From contig CM046842.1 of NCBI GenBank assembly GCA_025618425.1, positions 28,297,668 to 28,361,667 of the forward strand: a stretch of DNA of 64,000 nt, in the 5' to 3' direction. The first letter of the stretch is position 1. Each line of letters starts with the position of its first letter. Under the pieces are notes generated by a model, which saw only the letters and a list, made by a program, of their open reading frames with translations, was not told where the DNA came from and did no database searches. This DNA is from Heliocidaris tuberculata. Taxonomy: Eukaryota > Echinodermata > Echinoidea > Camarodonta > Echinometridae. The translations under genes were made by a program, and so were the position numbers. Shown here in pieces: positions 11,656-23,800 of the stretch.

Positions 11656-14262
11656 CAGATTGGATGTATAACACATTGGATGTAGGACAACTCTGGGGAA
11701 CTTTGATTTAGAGGGAAAGTCCACCCTGATTACAAGTTGGTTTTTGAAAGAAGCGGATGGTGGTATATCACGTCTTTATTAGAGATCATGCATGCTTATA
11801 CATATAAAACCAGGCCCGCAACCCATAGGGTTAGCCGGCAGGTTATGGTATTAACATAACAATATACAATGGTAGAATACAATTACGACAATATACAATA
11901 ATACAATACAAGATGGCAATATCGTGAAATAGGCCAGCCTCCTTTGTTATGGTTAAATAAACAGATCAGTGGAGGTTTGAGCGAAATCCCATAAGAAATA
12001 AGAAAGTTATGAATTTTTGAAGTTGTAATCAATCAAACAAAATTGGCAACACCGTGACGTAGCCTTTCTTGCGAGCTCCTCTCCAATTTTCCCTGCACCC
12101 CAAAAATCATTAATTTCCATTTTCCCTAAAGAAAATAAACCATACATTGCTCATATGTTTTTACACAACAACTTTATGAAACAAATCTATTACTTCATCA
12201 GAAACTAAGAAAATAAAGAATTTATGAAATTTTCTGTACTAAGCAATAATGTACATAATGGACTGATTGCCCTGCATTTGCTATCCTTCACCCCCCCCCC
12301 CTCTCTCTCCCTCTCCCTCTCTCTCCCATCCCCCGCTCCATGAGGAAGCCCTCTACAACTGGGGGGGGGGGGGGAGACTGAAATTTCTTTTTTTATCTGT
12401 AACGTTACCATAATCGGTCCCATTCATCAATAATGGATCACCGAAGGATGGAGACTTAGGCTCAGTTGTTAGAAATGCCGGTAATTGTATAAGGATATTT
12501 TATTCAATCTGCAATCAGAAGAAAAACCAAAAACAGATCATATGTTAGCCGTACATCTATATTCAACAACTTGATCTATCATTAAATTTATATTAACTGT
12601 CCTCTTTGATAGCTTGCTTGCCTTGTATGATTTAAAGCATGTATGATCTCCTGACCAGTTCACAAATAAAATCCTTTAAGACAAAAATCCAGTGTACATT
12701 GACTAGTTCTTTGTGTCTTGTGTATGAAGTATAGCATCATCAAAGCAATAAAGCTCTTCCCTTTAAACTTCTGTTAAACATGAACATTCCTTATGCTGCA
12801 ACCAAACAAAGAAATTCTTACTTCAAAACATTTATATATAATGTTCCCTTTAAATACAAGCATGCATCTGTAATCCCTTTAGAACTCCATTAACTTACAC
12901 TATCACTTACAAAAATACCTGTCATATTCTTTGACTCCAATGATAAACTACTTATACTCAGACGACTCCCTGTCTCATGTCTGTTATGCCTTTATTAATA
13001 CATAAACATGATAACCTCTAAATCAACATCCCTTTTCACAAATTAAACTAATAGGAGACCATCTAGATTTTATCAACCCTTCTTAACTTCATCCATAATA
13101 TTAACTCATCTTTCACCTTAGGCTTTATGCGAAATGTTTTGACAGCGTTCTCGCCGCAGCCAAAGTTGAAAAGGCCGATTTGCGAGTTTATCTCCCGGAT
13201 CTTGTCATATCCCTCGGCGCCTTAAAGAAGTCACCGTTCTGCGGGATTAGTGCGAGCTTTTGTTAAGAAACCCGCTCGGCGATTCCTTCGATTTCGTCGA
13301 CTTCCTGTTCTTTTTTTGTTCTGCCCTGAAGGAAGTTGTATATTTAGTGGTCCAAACGTAAGTGTTTGAGGCGCGTGCTTGCTGTTGGCAAAATAAAAAT
13401 GAAAGTGACAAAGCGCTTTATACGTGACTCATTCTGTTCGCCCTTTTTGTATTTTGTATCGTTTAGCAATGCCAAATGACTTTATCTCCAGATGTAGTTT
13501 CCGATAGTTGCTTCGCTTTTCAAAGGGTCAGTTTATTCATGTTGTTATCATTTTTGCTTCTTATTTTCTTCGGAAAAAGTATGAATGTATTAGTCTCCGG
13601 CAAAGTACCGTACGTATCTAAGAATTCTTTGTTGTCATAGTTTTCCGAGGAAAAAAACCTAGGTTTGTGCCATGACAAACTCGGCCCTAACATTTAATTT
13701 TCCTACATCGAGCCCACCACAAAAAAATTAGAGTAATGATAAATGACACAAAAGTTAATAAACGAATAAATAAAGGACGGAGAATACATTCTTGGGCCGG
13801 GAAAACTATTCAAAAGTTTGCTTTATGTTCCAAACAAAAAACTTGACTCAACGGAAATGCTAATAGCAATAAACATTCAATGCCAAAATACATTGTTTAG
13901 TTTCCAAGCAATGCAATTATAAATTCACTATCATATTTCAATAGTTGTATGTAGCCGTCATGGCTGCGGAGTATCCCCCCCCCAAAAAAAAAAATGAAAT
14001 TGAAATATAAGAACGAAAGCTCTCATGTTCTCCTCATGTTCTCATGAGGAGTTAAGATCGGATGTCTGAATATTAATACAACATTACTGTTGCATGGGTC
14101 GCGAAACCGGGGGCGGGGCCTGGGGGCTGCCCCACCCCCCCCCCACACACATTTTTTTTGAGTAGACACGTTTCATAAAATGTTTGAATTAGGTTCAAAA
14201 ATTATCATTAATGAGTGAAATCAAATCAGCCCCCCAACACACACACACTTTCAAAAACGCCT

Positions 14263-14301
<39 letters not shown>

Positions 14302-14456
14302 TTGGGGGGGGGGGGGGTGTCTGTGCCCTATATTTTTAACGTTTTCGTTCTATATGTCAACAACATGGGCAAGTTGAATTATTAAGCAAACTTTATTCGA
14401 GCGCATGAATTCAAAGGAATATTTCTTAGTGTTTTTGGTAATGTTGTTACAAACCA
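11656..14456 (+). other. Intergenic repeat-rich sequence
   Basis: No gene is supported. It holds AT-rich sequence, dispersed short repeats, a C/CT and G-run block (12290-12375) and a CpG-rich patch at about 13125-13400 standing out from its AT-rich surroundings. A C-rich repeat at about 14120-14270 has a relative at 35590-35735 (shared 'gagtagacacgttt' and 'tcaaaaacgc'). Confidence 0.5.
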
Positions 14457-15215
14457 GGGGCGGTATTCTGAAAACTGTTTTATCGCAAATATTATTGTAT
14501 CTCCACACTTAAGATAAAGTTGGTATTCTGAAAATTGCAACTTTTGTTGTAACTTTTGTTGTATCTTTGTTCATTCTGCGTATGATCCTAATTTACATAT
14601 GCGCGCAAAATAATATCATGAGATAATTGGTATTCTGAAAATTATCTTATCTTTTGTTGTATCTTATCTTCCATGGTAACTACGACAAAACTTACAACAG
14701 CTTCTAGCTGTTGTATCTCATGGTCTCGGCAATTTTTCTAGCTCAGAATCAGACAGTATAAGCTCGAATAGCAAGATGGAGACTGTGTGTGATTCAAGAT
14801 CTCATAGAGAAGACATTACAGGTGGAATTCGATGATTTTACATCAATATGTGACTTGGTTCGAGCAGAAGAGTGAACCATTATGTTGATTAATTGCAGTC
14901 CCATAGCGCATGGCGCATTATAAAACGCGTAATTTAATAACTACGCCGGAAATTGATAAACGCGCAAAGCCCATCCTTGTTTCACATAAGAGGTTCCCCT
15001 ATTGGTTAACCTACCTATATAACATCCATCTTGATTGGTAAAGTGTCGAAAAATGAGCATGTCGAAGATAATATAAAGGCGGTCCTTAGAGAGATAATAT
15101 CTACTTAAGACAATTTTCAGAATACCAACTTACAACAATATTAGAGAGGTATTATCTCAGGAAGATACAACAAAAGTTACAAGAAAAGTTACAACATTTT
15201 TCAGAATACCACCCC
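14457..15215. mobile_element. 0.76-kb terminal-inverted-repeat element
   Basis: Left end GGGGCGGTATTCTGAAAA and right end TTTTTCAGAATACCACCCC are inverted repeats, and a GGTATTCTGAAAATT block recurs inside (14520, 14630). The subterminal region is rich in 'ttttgttgtatctt'. No transposase frame is visible, so it is non-autonomous. Superfamily is unassigned. Confidence 0.78.
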
Positions 15216-17014
15216 AGCATGATTGGGCGGTTAGATAATAAGCGCTTTATTAAAATTGAAACATTATCGATGTATTATGAGCAATGAAATCCCAGCTAGA
15301 ATTTCGTTTTCAATATTACACAAGTGAGGTTTAGTTTTCAAATATCGATCTCGATCAGCCGTCTGGTCTTAAAAAGGAACTCCAAAATATTTTTAAAAAT
15401 GGGGAGAAAAGTGATTCAATAAGTCCGTTTGTGGTATTAAGAGGGATCGAGAAAAAGAGCGAGAGAGCGAGGTACTTGATTAAAATTATAAGAATTCTGG
15501 AACGATGACAAATTTTAGTGATTGCGCCTGTGCCCGGAGAAGGTTGTTGACTTTGAAATGTACGTCGTTGACCTTCACAAGGACCTTTTTCATCACCATG
15601 TATGGTGAGATGCCCTGGCCCATTGAAAACTGTAAGTATTAACAATACAAGTCATGTAGATTGATTGTAAAAAATGAACGTGTGATAAAGAGAGAAGATG
15701 GATGTCATAAAGAGAGGGAGAGGGTGGAGTGAGGTGGCAGAGAGACAAGGGGGACTGGGTGGCAGGCACAGGAGTAGCCAGGATTTTTCACTAGGGGGGG
15801 GGGGGAAGACGTGAAGGATCCAAACGCATAGCAAGGCTTTCATTTAAGGGGGTGGGTGGGTTCCCCCTCCCCCTCCCGCGCGAAGCGCGAAAGCTCTGAC
15901 GTTTTATTTGAGAGAAAGATAACGGCTCGTAGCACCTTTTTTTTTTTTTTTTTTTTTTTTTTAGGCGGAAAGTTAGTTCGACGCCCGGCTGCTTTTCAGT
16001 TATTTGGACGCAATACTGCACTGTATGTAACAGGGGTGGGTGCAGGGAGGGGGGAGTTTCCCCCTTCCCGCGCGAAGCGCGAAAGCTCTGACGTTTTGGC
16101 AAATTTGAAAGAATGATAAACGGCTCATAACACTTTTTTAAAAGCCTTTTTGAAACTTTATTTTCAAATTTTAATAGTCATAATGATGGCAACACATTTT
16201 TAAATAACTCTTTAGAGCCCCTGGGCCTAAACCTGCGACCCTCAAGACAATTTCACGTGACCCGCCAAAATACCTAGTTTAAAAGAAACCCGACTGTTAT
16301 CTTGTTTCATGCAATATTGATATAAATGAAAGTATGAACAATATCGCTCGCTTGCTTCATTCGCTCGCAAGTAGAACATGATTATCCATTACCCTGTCCT
16401 ACCACGTCTAGTTTGATAAAAAAAACATCAAACGAACAACAACAAAGAAGAAGATGAAAAATATGTTTGATATTCTTCAGCCGTCCTTACTAGATTGGCC
16501 AGTATGCATAGGCATAGTTATGAAATGTGTGTGTGTGTGTGTGTGCGTGGGGGGGGGGGGGGTCCTTGGGACTGCAGCCCCCTCCCCAAGAATATACAAA
16601 TTACCCACCAATATTCAAGCACCCGCCATCTCATATGTCGGTAGTGAAATGATCTCTTTAATCCAAATTAGCACACGTTGATGACCGAAAAGACCGAAAA
16701 GGTAAATACTTGTAAATATCCCTAGTGCATGTAATATGTCATACTCAGAGGACCGCGACGTAATTTCTGAAATATTTCTGATCTGGCCCGCTTGACAAAA
16801 CTATTGAAAGTCCGGGGTTCAGATTAACGAATTGCGAAAGGACCCAATTCCTCGTTATTCAGCAGATGAATTCCTCTTTTCCACATGAATTACTCTAATT
16901 CTGTAACAAATTAATGATTCAGGTCATAAAATGAAAATAAGCCCCATTCGCAGAAAAAGGATTATTCAACTATTATAAGTTATCCTGTCAGGACCCTGTC
17001 TTTAATATAAAGAG
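15216..17014 (+). other. Intergenic sequence with paired CpG-rich repeat
   Basis: No gene is supported. Two copies of a GC-palindromic block, CCCGCGCGAAGCGCGAAAGC followed by 'tctgacgtttt', occur at about 15875-15905 and 16065-16096, each followed by similar 'aacggctc...aacac' sequence, so this is a diverged tandem repeat of about 190 bp. T and G homopolymers lie at 15939-15962 and 16550-16562. Confidence 0.6.
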
Positions 17015-17120
17015 TTGCGATTGATTCAAATCGATTGTAACTGAAAATTAATCGCAAGCACTTGAGATAGGTGTTGAGATTAATTTTTAATAAGTTGTGA
17101 TCGATTCGAATCAATCGCAA
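17015..17120. mobile_element. 106-bp inverted-repeat element
   Basis: TTGCGATTGATTCAAATCGATT at the left (shown in part) is the near-exact inverted repeat of 'tcgattcgaatcaatcgcaa' at the right. It is a small MITE-like hairpin. Confidence 0.6.
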
Positions 17121-18195
17121 ATCTTAATGGGTCATGACTATATTACTTCCTCAATGTTATATTTCAAATAGGTCTATTCATACTTCTGTGTTACAAGTAT
17201 GACTGTCTTTGCCCTTGAATAGATGAATAGATGAATATAATGAATAGAACGTTTACTCTTTCATGTACATTGTGAAAGAAATAATACCCGGTGTGGGGTT
17301 AAAATGATTATTTGGCCGATTATACATTATAAGTTTCACCGCTTCAAAATATTGTGCAGAGCTTCTTTGAAACAATTGTGCTCTTGCATTTGTCTATGAA
17401 GTTGTATAGACTAGGAACAAGCAGGTATGAACAAAATTTTTTTTTTTTTTCGTATTGCCTCTTGGACCCCCCAAATCGATTTCCTTTATAAAAGGCAACA
17501 ATTAGGCTCAGCAGAAGCTGTGAGCTTCGGCATGGTAGACCCATAGCAGTTTATTGTCTCATTTTAGAGACGTTCTTGGATTAGCTTTTGATCCAGAACG
17601 TTAGGAATTACACAGTATACATGAGCTTAAAGAGAAATAAATCACAAAAGATTTTGCTTCAGTAATAACGCAGTATTTTTTTACCTTGTTGTTCATGAAT
17701 AAGAACGATTTAAATATAAATGAGCTAGCACAGTGTAAAATTCATAATCACTATTTTCATGTACGAATTAGCATTTTTTTAAAATTTAATTTCGTTGTTT
17801 TCATTAACATTGGTTAATTAAATATACTTTAAAAAAAAAATTTGTTTAACTCTGCAGGAGTGGGAAAAATAACTGAAGTGCTATCTGCACGAGTCCATTA
17901 ATAGGGCACTGCAGTGTGCATGGTGGTTGGCGCAATTGGATTTTTCGCTGTAAATCGGTAATGGCGAGTGAACTTTTCATAAAAAGGCCATCAGTTGAGA
18001 GGGAAAGAGTAGTCGAATATGCTCCCCATGCCTCCCCCTCCCCCATCCTGCTAACTGTAGGACAGTAAACTAATTAACTAATTAATTAACTGCTAAATTT
18101 ACTCTTTGACTTTGAGCCTTCTTAAACAAATTTCCATCCTCCAAAAAGTTGAACTATTATTCCTTTTCATTCAGCGAAACACATCACCTTATCAT
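17121..18195 (+). other. Intergenic sequence
   Basis: AT-rich single-copy-looking sequence. I see no gene, RNA or clear repeat structure beyond short homopolymers. Confidence 0.4.
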
Positions 18196-18341
18196 TTAAC
18201 TCATACCCGCTATTGTCGACCACTGCCACTTCCGGGTTCTCGCTTCTGTCGACCATCGTCGACAGAAATCACGTACAAAAGAATCACCTTTGAAATAATC
18301 CAGCAGCCATGGGTTTCATAATGCACAGGGCAAAGAGTTAA
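18196..18341 (+). mobile_element. 146-bp TTAA-bounded MITE
   Basis: It starts and ends with TTAA, with inverted ends TTAACTC and GAGTTAA. A near-identical copy lies at 35269-35417. The interior contains a GTCGAC-rich imperfect palindrome (gtcgaccatcgtcgac). Confidence 0.75.
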
Positions 18342-20050
18342 AGGAGAATTAACCCCAGAATATAAATGTACTTATGTTCAATGGTGTAATGTATTCTTAA
18401 TCATTGGCCTGTATCATTTTTAAAATAAAATATCAGAAAAGGGTTTAAATCAAGACATTCTAGCACTCGGTATCATGTGCTAACACTTTACATGGGGGAT
18501 GCCATTTTCTTGATGATATGGATTTGTACATGAACCATTGGAAACCGTTCCGGTCAGGAACATATATTTAATCCCAGAGCTAAATTGCTTCTCTTCATTA
18601 CAAAAAAACAACAACAACAACAACAACAAAAAAAAACAACAACAACAACATATATGATAGAAAATACTTAACAGGTGTATACATATATTCTAAAATTTGA
18701 AATTTATAGATTTCTTTTTAAATTGTCTGGTTTTGCTAAATAGAAATCGATTTCTTGGGCTTGCCTGGCAGAGCAGAACATAATTTATACAACGCGCATT
18801 CTGACTATTGAAGTCCATTATCCCAAAGCAGGTGAATGCATAGTTTGTCACTATTGACGCTCGGGAAAGTTATCATCCATAAATTTGAATTAATTTGCTC
18901 CATCATGTACGTCATAGCATCAAGAAAATATATTTCTGTTTAGTAAAATAGTAATTTTCAAAGAATTATAAATCACATTTTTATTTTTAGAATATATATC
19001 TGTTAAATAACATAAATCTCAAATTGGATTTTGTATCAGGAAGAAAGACAATTTTGCATTCGGATAAAAAATATCTTTATGTACACATCAAGAAAATGGC
19101 AGCCCCGAGGTATCGCTAGCAGACGATAAATTCTGCTGAGAGAATCTTGATTTATACGCATCTCTTTTCTTTTAACACAAAATTACGTAGGAAAACAAGA
19201 AGGAATAGATTACATCTTTGAATATAAGCACATTTATATTTTGATGTTAATTCCCCTTTAACTGTGCCCTCTCCGTTCGTACGCTAAATAAACTCATTAA
19301 CATAATCTAATCCCTTTACTTTCACTGTATGCCTACTGTACACGTATGCATTTTCAACGCTATCTTGACATTGATCTGGTTATCGAACCGAACCAAATAA
19401 ATCGCCTTTTTAAACTGAACTACACAAAATATAATCTCTTCTTCAACACATATACATACATAAGATATACATAATGCAACTTACTTCTTGTGCGGCATTC
19501 TAACGGCTAACTGTCACTGAATTTGGGACAAACCGTCCCCCTAAAGTAGAGGTTAAATTTCACTACTGACTGCTAACGGCAAAGTACCTTAACCTCATCT
19601 GGTGAAAGGTCAAATCGTCTAAAAATCTAAATGCGATTTTTAGTAACATGAGAAGCTGATCCCACTAAAACATACCGCAGAGCAGAATCCACTGTGCACC
19701 ATGAACTAGATGCATAAAAGAGTACAAAAGTGAGCAATTTCCAAGAGGTCGTCGATGATCACTGGGGGCATCGATGCCTTCAACTTCATCTATTTCTATG
19801 TAATTTTTGTATGCCAAATGCTTTAACCGGGTACCATTTTCCGGCGGAGACCGTTTTTGCAACATCTGCAGTTTATAATATCCACAAAAAGAAAGGCAGT
19901 ATTAAGGAGGAACAATAGATTTTGTAGCTACGCACATTATTTCTTCATCTACTTAATTTTGACATTACAAATATATTTATATAAATGTTTTATAAATGAA
20001 ATACATGCACAGACACACACACACCCACGCACACACACACAAAAACGCAC
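18342..20050 (+). other. Intergenic sequence upstream of gene B
   Basis: No gene is supported. It contains a CAA microsatellite (about 18605-18652) and a CA-rich tract (about 20010-20045) that begins the region homologous to the start of the window. Confidence 0.45.
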
Positions 20051-20727
20051 ACCCACACCCAAACACATTATAGTTATACAGATTATTGATATCTTTAGTT
20101 TTAACGTATTCGTTTGGTTGAAGGTAAAAGATAAGTCTGCTATTACATAGTCTATGATTCCAATTTTAACTTAGGTATAATTAACCACTATGACAGGTTT
20201 GTTTGTTTCTTTTTTTTTTACAACATGCACACCCATATGGCATTTTATTGTTCAAAAAACAAAGTAATGGATGTTTGCAATGATTCAGATTAATGCTTCT
20301 ATAGAGTGTGGAGAAGTCCTGGTGCATAGGCATCTTTGTTGATAATTTCATTTAAAAAGACTCTATGATCGCGTTTGAGCTAAGAAGAAAATCCCCCCGT
20401 CTTTAAATATATTTCCGATCATCCGATCTACGCAGGGGTGCAATTTCAACGTATAAGCACATTGCGCAATCTTAATATACAGTGCTCTATACAGGTGACA
20501 TAAATGGAAAATCCCCGAATGTCTTTAAATACCAAGCCCTTTTTTAATGTATAGTGTAACCAAGGTGAAGCCTACATCGACAAGTGTTGCGATGGTATTA
20601 TTCGGGTGCACTTTCAAATTGATGATCTTCAGACGTACTGACGTGCTCTCATCCACTGACATAGAATAAGATAAGACGACCTTTAAAGTCATTTAATTCA
20701 CACTTCGTTTTACATTGATAGAAGACC
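20050..20727 (+). promoter_or_regulatory. Upstream region of gene B
   Basis: It aligns with 1-614 upstream of gene A through the same blocks and up to the ATG. No core promoter motif is certain. Confidence 0.5.
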
Positions 20728-20821
20728 ATGCCAAGTGGCCATAGTCATCTTTCGAAATGGGTACATGGTGTATGCTTTCTGATGTTTCTTGGCATCATCA
20801 TCGCATTAATTGTTTTAAGTG
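20728..20821 (+). CDS. Gene B exon 1: N-terminal signal/anchor
   Basis: ATG 20728 reads MPSGHSHLSKWVHGVCFLMF and continues into a strongly hydrophobic run ending IVLS. Donor GTGAGT is at 20822; 94 nt, phase 1. The run continues only two residues into exon 2, so a cleavable signal peptide is plausible here. Confidence 0.74.
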
Positions 20822-23800
20822 GTGAGTATTCATGAACCATAATGGCTTGTTCACACATGCCGTAGTAATCCGCGGCGGTTTATCGCAGTTTTTTTTTTCT
20901 TTCTTTCTTTTTAAAGTAAACTGTGCTTTACATTAGTGTATTTTATAACACAAATGTAATTGAGTACGCGAAGGACCTCTATTGCGCGCAGCTACTTTTT
21001 TCTTCGCCCCTTTCTATTTATTAAAAAAAATAAATAAATAAATAAAAAATAAATGAAAAACCGTTGCATATGTGAACAATCCTTTAGCCAACCATTCCTT
21101 AGTGGTTTCAATTTGTTTATCACTTGAACTTTGTCATATCATAGGTATCTACACTTAAAGAAAAAAATTACTAAGCTTTAAAAAATGCGTGTATATTAAA
21201 TACTTGTCGGCAATTAAATTCATTATGGTTTGCTGCCTTCCTACTCTTCACCATTATTCTGTTTGAATAAAGATATCCATGCATACCCTACAAGGCAATC
21301 AAATAAATATCACTTTAATACGTAATTCTAGAACTGCACTGGCTTTGAAATCCATTAGACACTCTTGTCTAGATACTTAGGACTCACTTTTTCTCGACAT
21401 TCGCAACTCGAAGTTCGTATATTCTTTCAAGAAATTTTTAAAATCAATGTTGCTAAGCAAATACTGACAGCTCTACTTTGCTGAAAACTTTTGATGCCTG
21501 TACTTACATGATATTTCAGTCTCGTACAATGAATGAAACAATGATTTGCCATATTGAACTTAGGCTATTTGAACCTCGTCCTCCATGAGTATAATACAAT
21601 ATTAATGATATCAAATGGGTACGCCAGCATATACCTTGATAGCTGGAAAATCTCCACTCCACCCTTTTTTTTTCGGTCCGGAAGCGTCGTCAATTTATTG
21701 TTCGCGGGAGTCCTTTTTAGTTTGGAGGGAATTTCAAAAAAGTTTGAAATTTCTTGCGAACGTTTCCAGTATCCCAGGTCGTGATTTGTTCATGATTTGC
21801 TCTCGAAAATGTCTGAAAAGCTTCGTCACGACGTGTGTGATGTTCGCAAAATCTCCGTGAAACCCCAAACAGATTCCGACAGTTTGGATAATGTCGCGCG
21901 AGAGCAGCAAAGTTCGTCCGATCATTTCTCGAACTATTCACGAACTGTTCGCGTACAGAAGAACAGGGGACTTAAGAACAGGTGATTCGCCAAAGAATCA
22001 AACGCGAGCCTTTCACGCTGAGGCCCTCTGTTATTTCACCCACCGCTCGCAACGATTAATTTGCGAATGTCACGAGGTATTCCCGAACTTTTCGCGAGCT
22101 ACACAAGAACCAAAACCGACACTTTCACGAACGTGAGCGAAGGTTTTGCTCACGCGACATTCTTAAAGAGTTCGTGCGAAGTTCCCACGAACGTTTGCCA
22201 CACGTTTGCCGTATGATTGGCGGCAAATCCGCACAACGTGACGTCTGGCCTACATAAAGCGCATGGCCGAAGAGACCGATCAACTCAAGACAGCTGTCAA
22301 CTCAGGTTCGCATTTTAGTCGCGTGTGTTTCGTGTATGTTGATTGACCATAGTTCAACAACGCTACACACGACATTCACATATACGTTGTAAGAAATAGG
22401 CACAAACTGGGCAAGAATGGTTTACGGCTCCATTGTCGCGACACATTTGGAGAAAAACTTCTCCGAATGTTGAACTGCCATTTTTTCCGAATTTTGCGTC
22501 CTTCGCGAATCGTTCGCGTGCCCCGTGAAAACCCACCTTTAACTCTTCAGCCTAATGGATATGTGCTAATAACTAATGTATACCAACATGCACAACTTAA
22601 TGCTCAATAACACTGCATAAATTCTGTGATGTTGTATTGCATTAAGATGTAAAACTTCAACAGTTTAAATGCATGTTTACACTCGCTTGCAGGATAGAAA
22701 AAAGCATATTTATTTTAAATTGACCTTATTCTCTACTCATATTTCCCCTTTCTCGATCTTCCATACCCTCTGCCCCCCCCCTCCCTCCCTCTCTCTCTCT
22801 CTCTCTTTATCTCTTTGTCTCTCGCTCTCATCCTACGGTATCTCTTTTCCTCTTTATCTTATTTATCGATATCCCCTCTCTCGATCTCCATTCCCTCTCT
22901 TTCTTACTCTCTCTCTCTCTCTCACTCCCTCTTTCTCATAATCTAAAGAAAACAAATCAAACATGTATAAGACAAATTCACACTTGGAACCCTTTGCGTT
23001 GAGAATATAGTCAGAGAGGAAGAAATAAAAAAAAATGTAAATTTTGAGTTATAGGGCTGATCACTTTTTTTTTTTATTTTATTATTTTTTTTTTTAAATA
23101 AACACACTCACACACCTAATAATATGCTAAACACCATTTATTTCAAGTACGATAAAAGAGCAATTTAGATAAATGCCTTCCTCAAGGGCATAGTGTCGTA
23201 CAGGGGATTGAACCCACGATCCTCGCATTTCAGTCGAGTGTTTTTAACCACTCGGCTACGACACCTCTATATACTGGTCACATTTGTCCGATAACGATAC
23301 CGAGATTTTTCATTGAAGCCTTAGAACTGCCCCACTGTTAACAGTCAACACTCTACTCACACTTACTCACCTAGGGGGTACCTTTAATTGAAATCTCGTT
23401 ATCGTTACCGTTATCGGACAAATGTGACCAATCCTTCAGCCTAGGTCACATTTGACATATCGATAACGATAGCTAAATTTTTAATTAAAGGTTCACCATA
23501 CTATATGGTTTGTCTTGTGATTATACACGTTTCTGTTAAGAATAGGGCACCTGCAGAGTGTGTACATTCAAAGAAAAGTCTCCCTATCGTCACGATCGTC
23601 ATGATTGCTATCAGAGAAATAATCATGATCCACGCTTTAAACACACACCCGTATTTTTTCGTCCGTTGTTAGTTTGGGAGCCTGTCCCGAAATAGTCACC
23701 CCATTTTACCCATAAGATTTGACCCCGTAAAGTTACTTAGACCATCTGAGTCATTGACAAAAAGGTTGTCAGCCTGACCGTAGCCGCCGGGTTAAGCCCC

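Noticed and set aside
21554..22136. Several overlapping open frames in the CpG-dense block
   Set aside because: They lie on both strands with no motif and no paralog; they reflect low stop-codon frequency in CpG-rich DNA.
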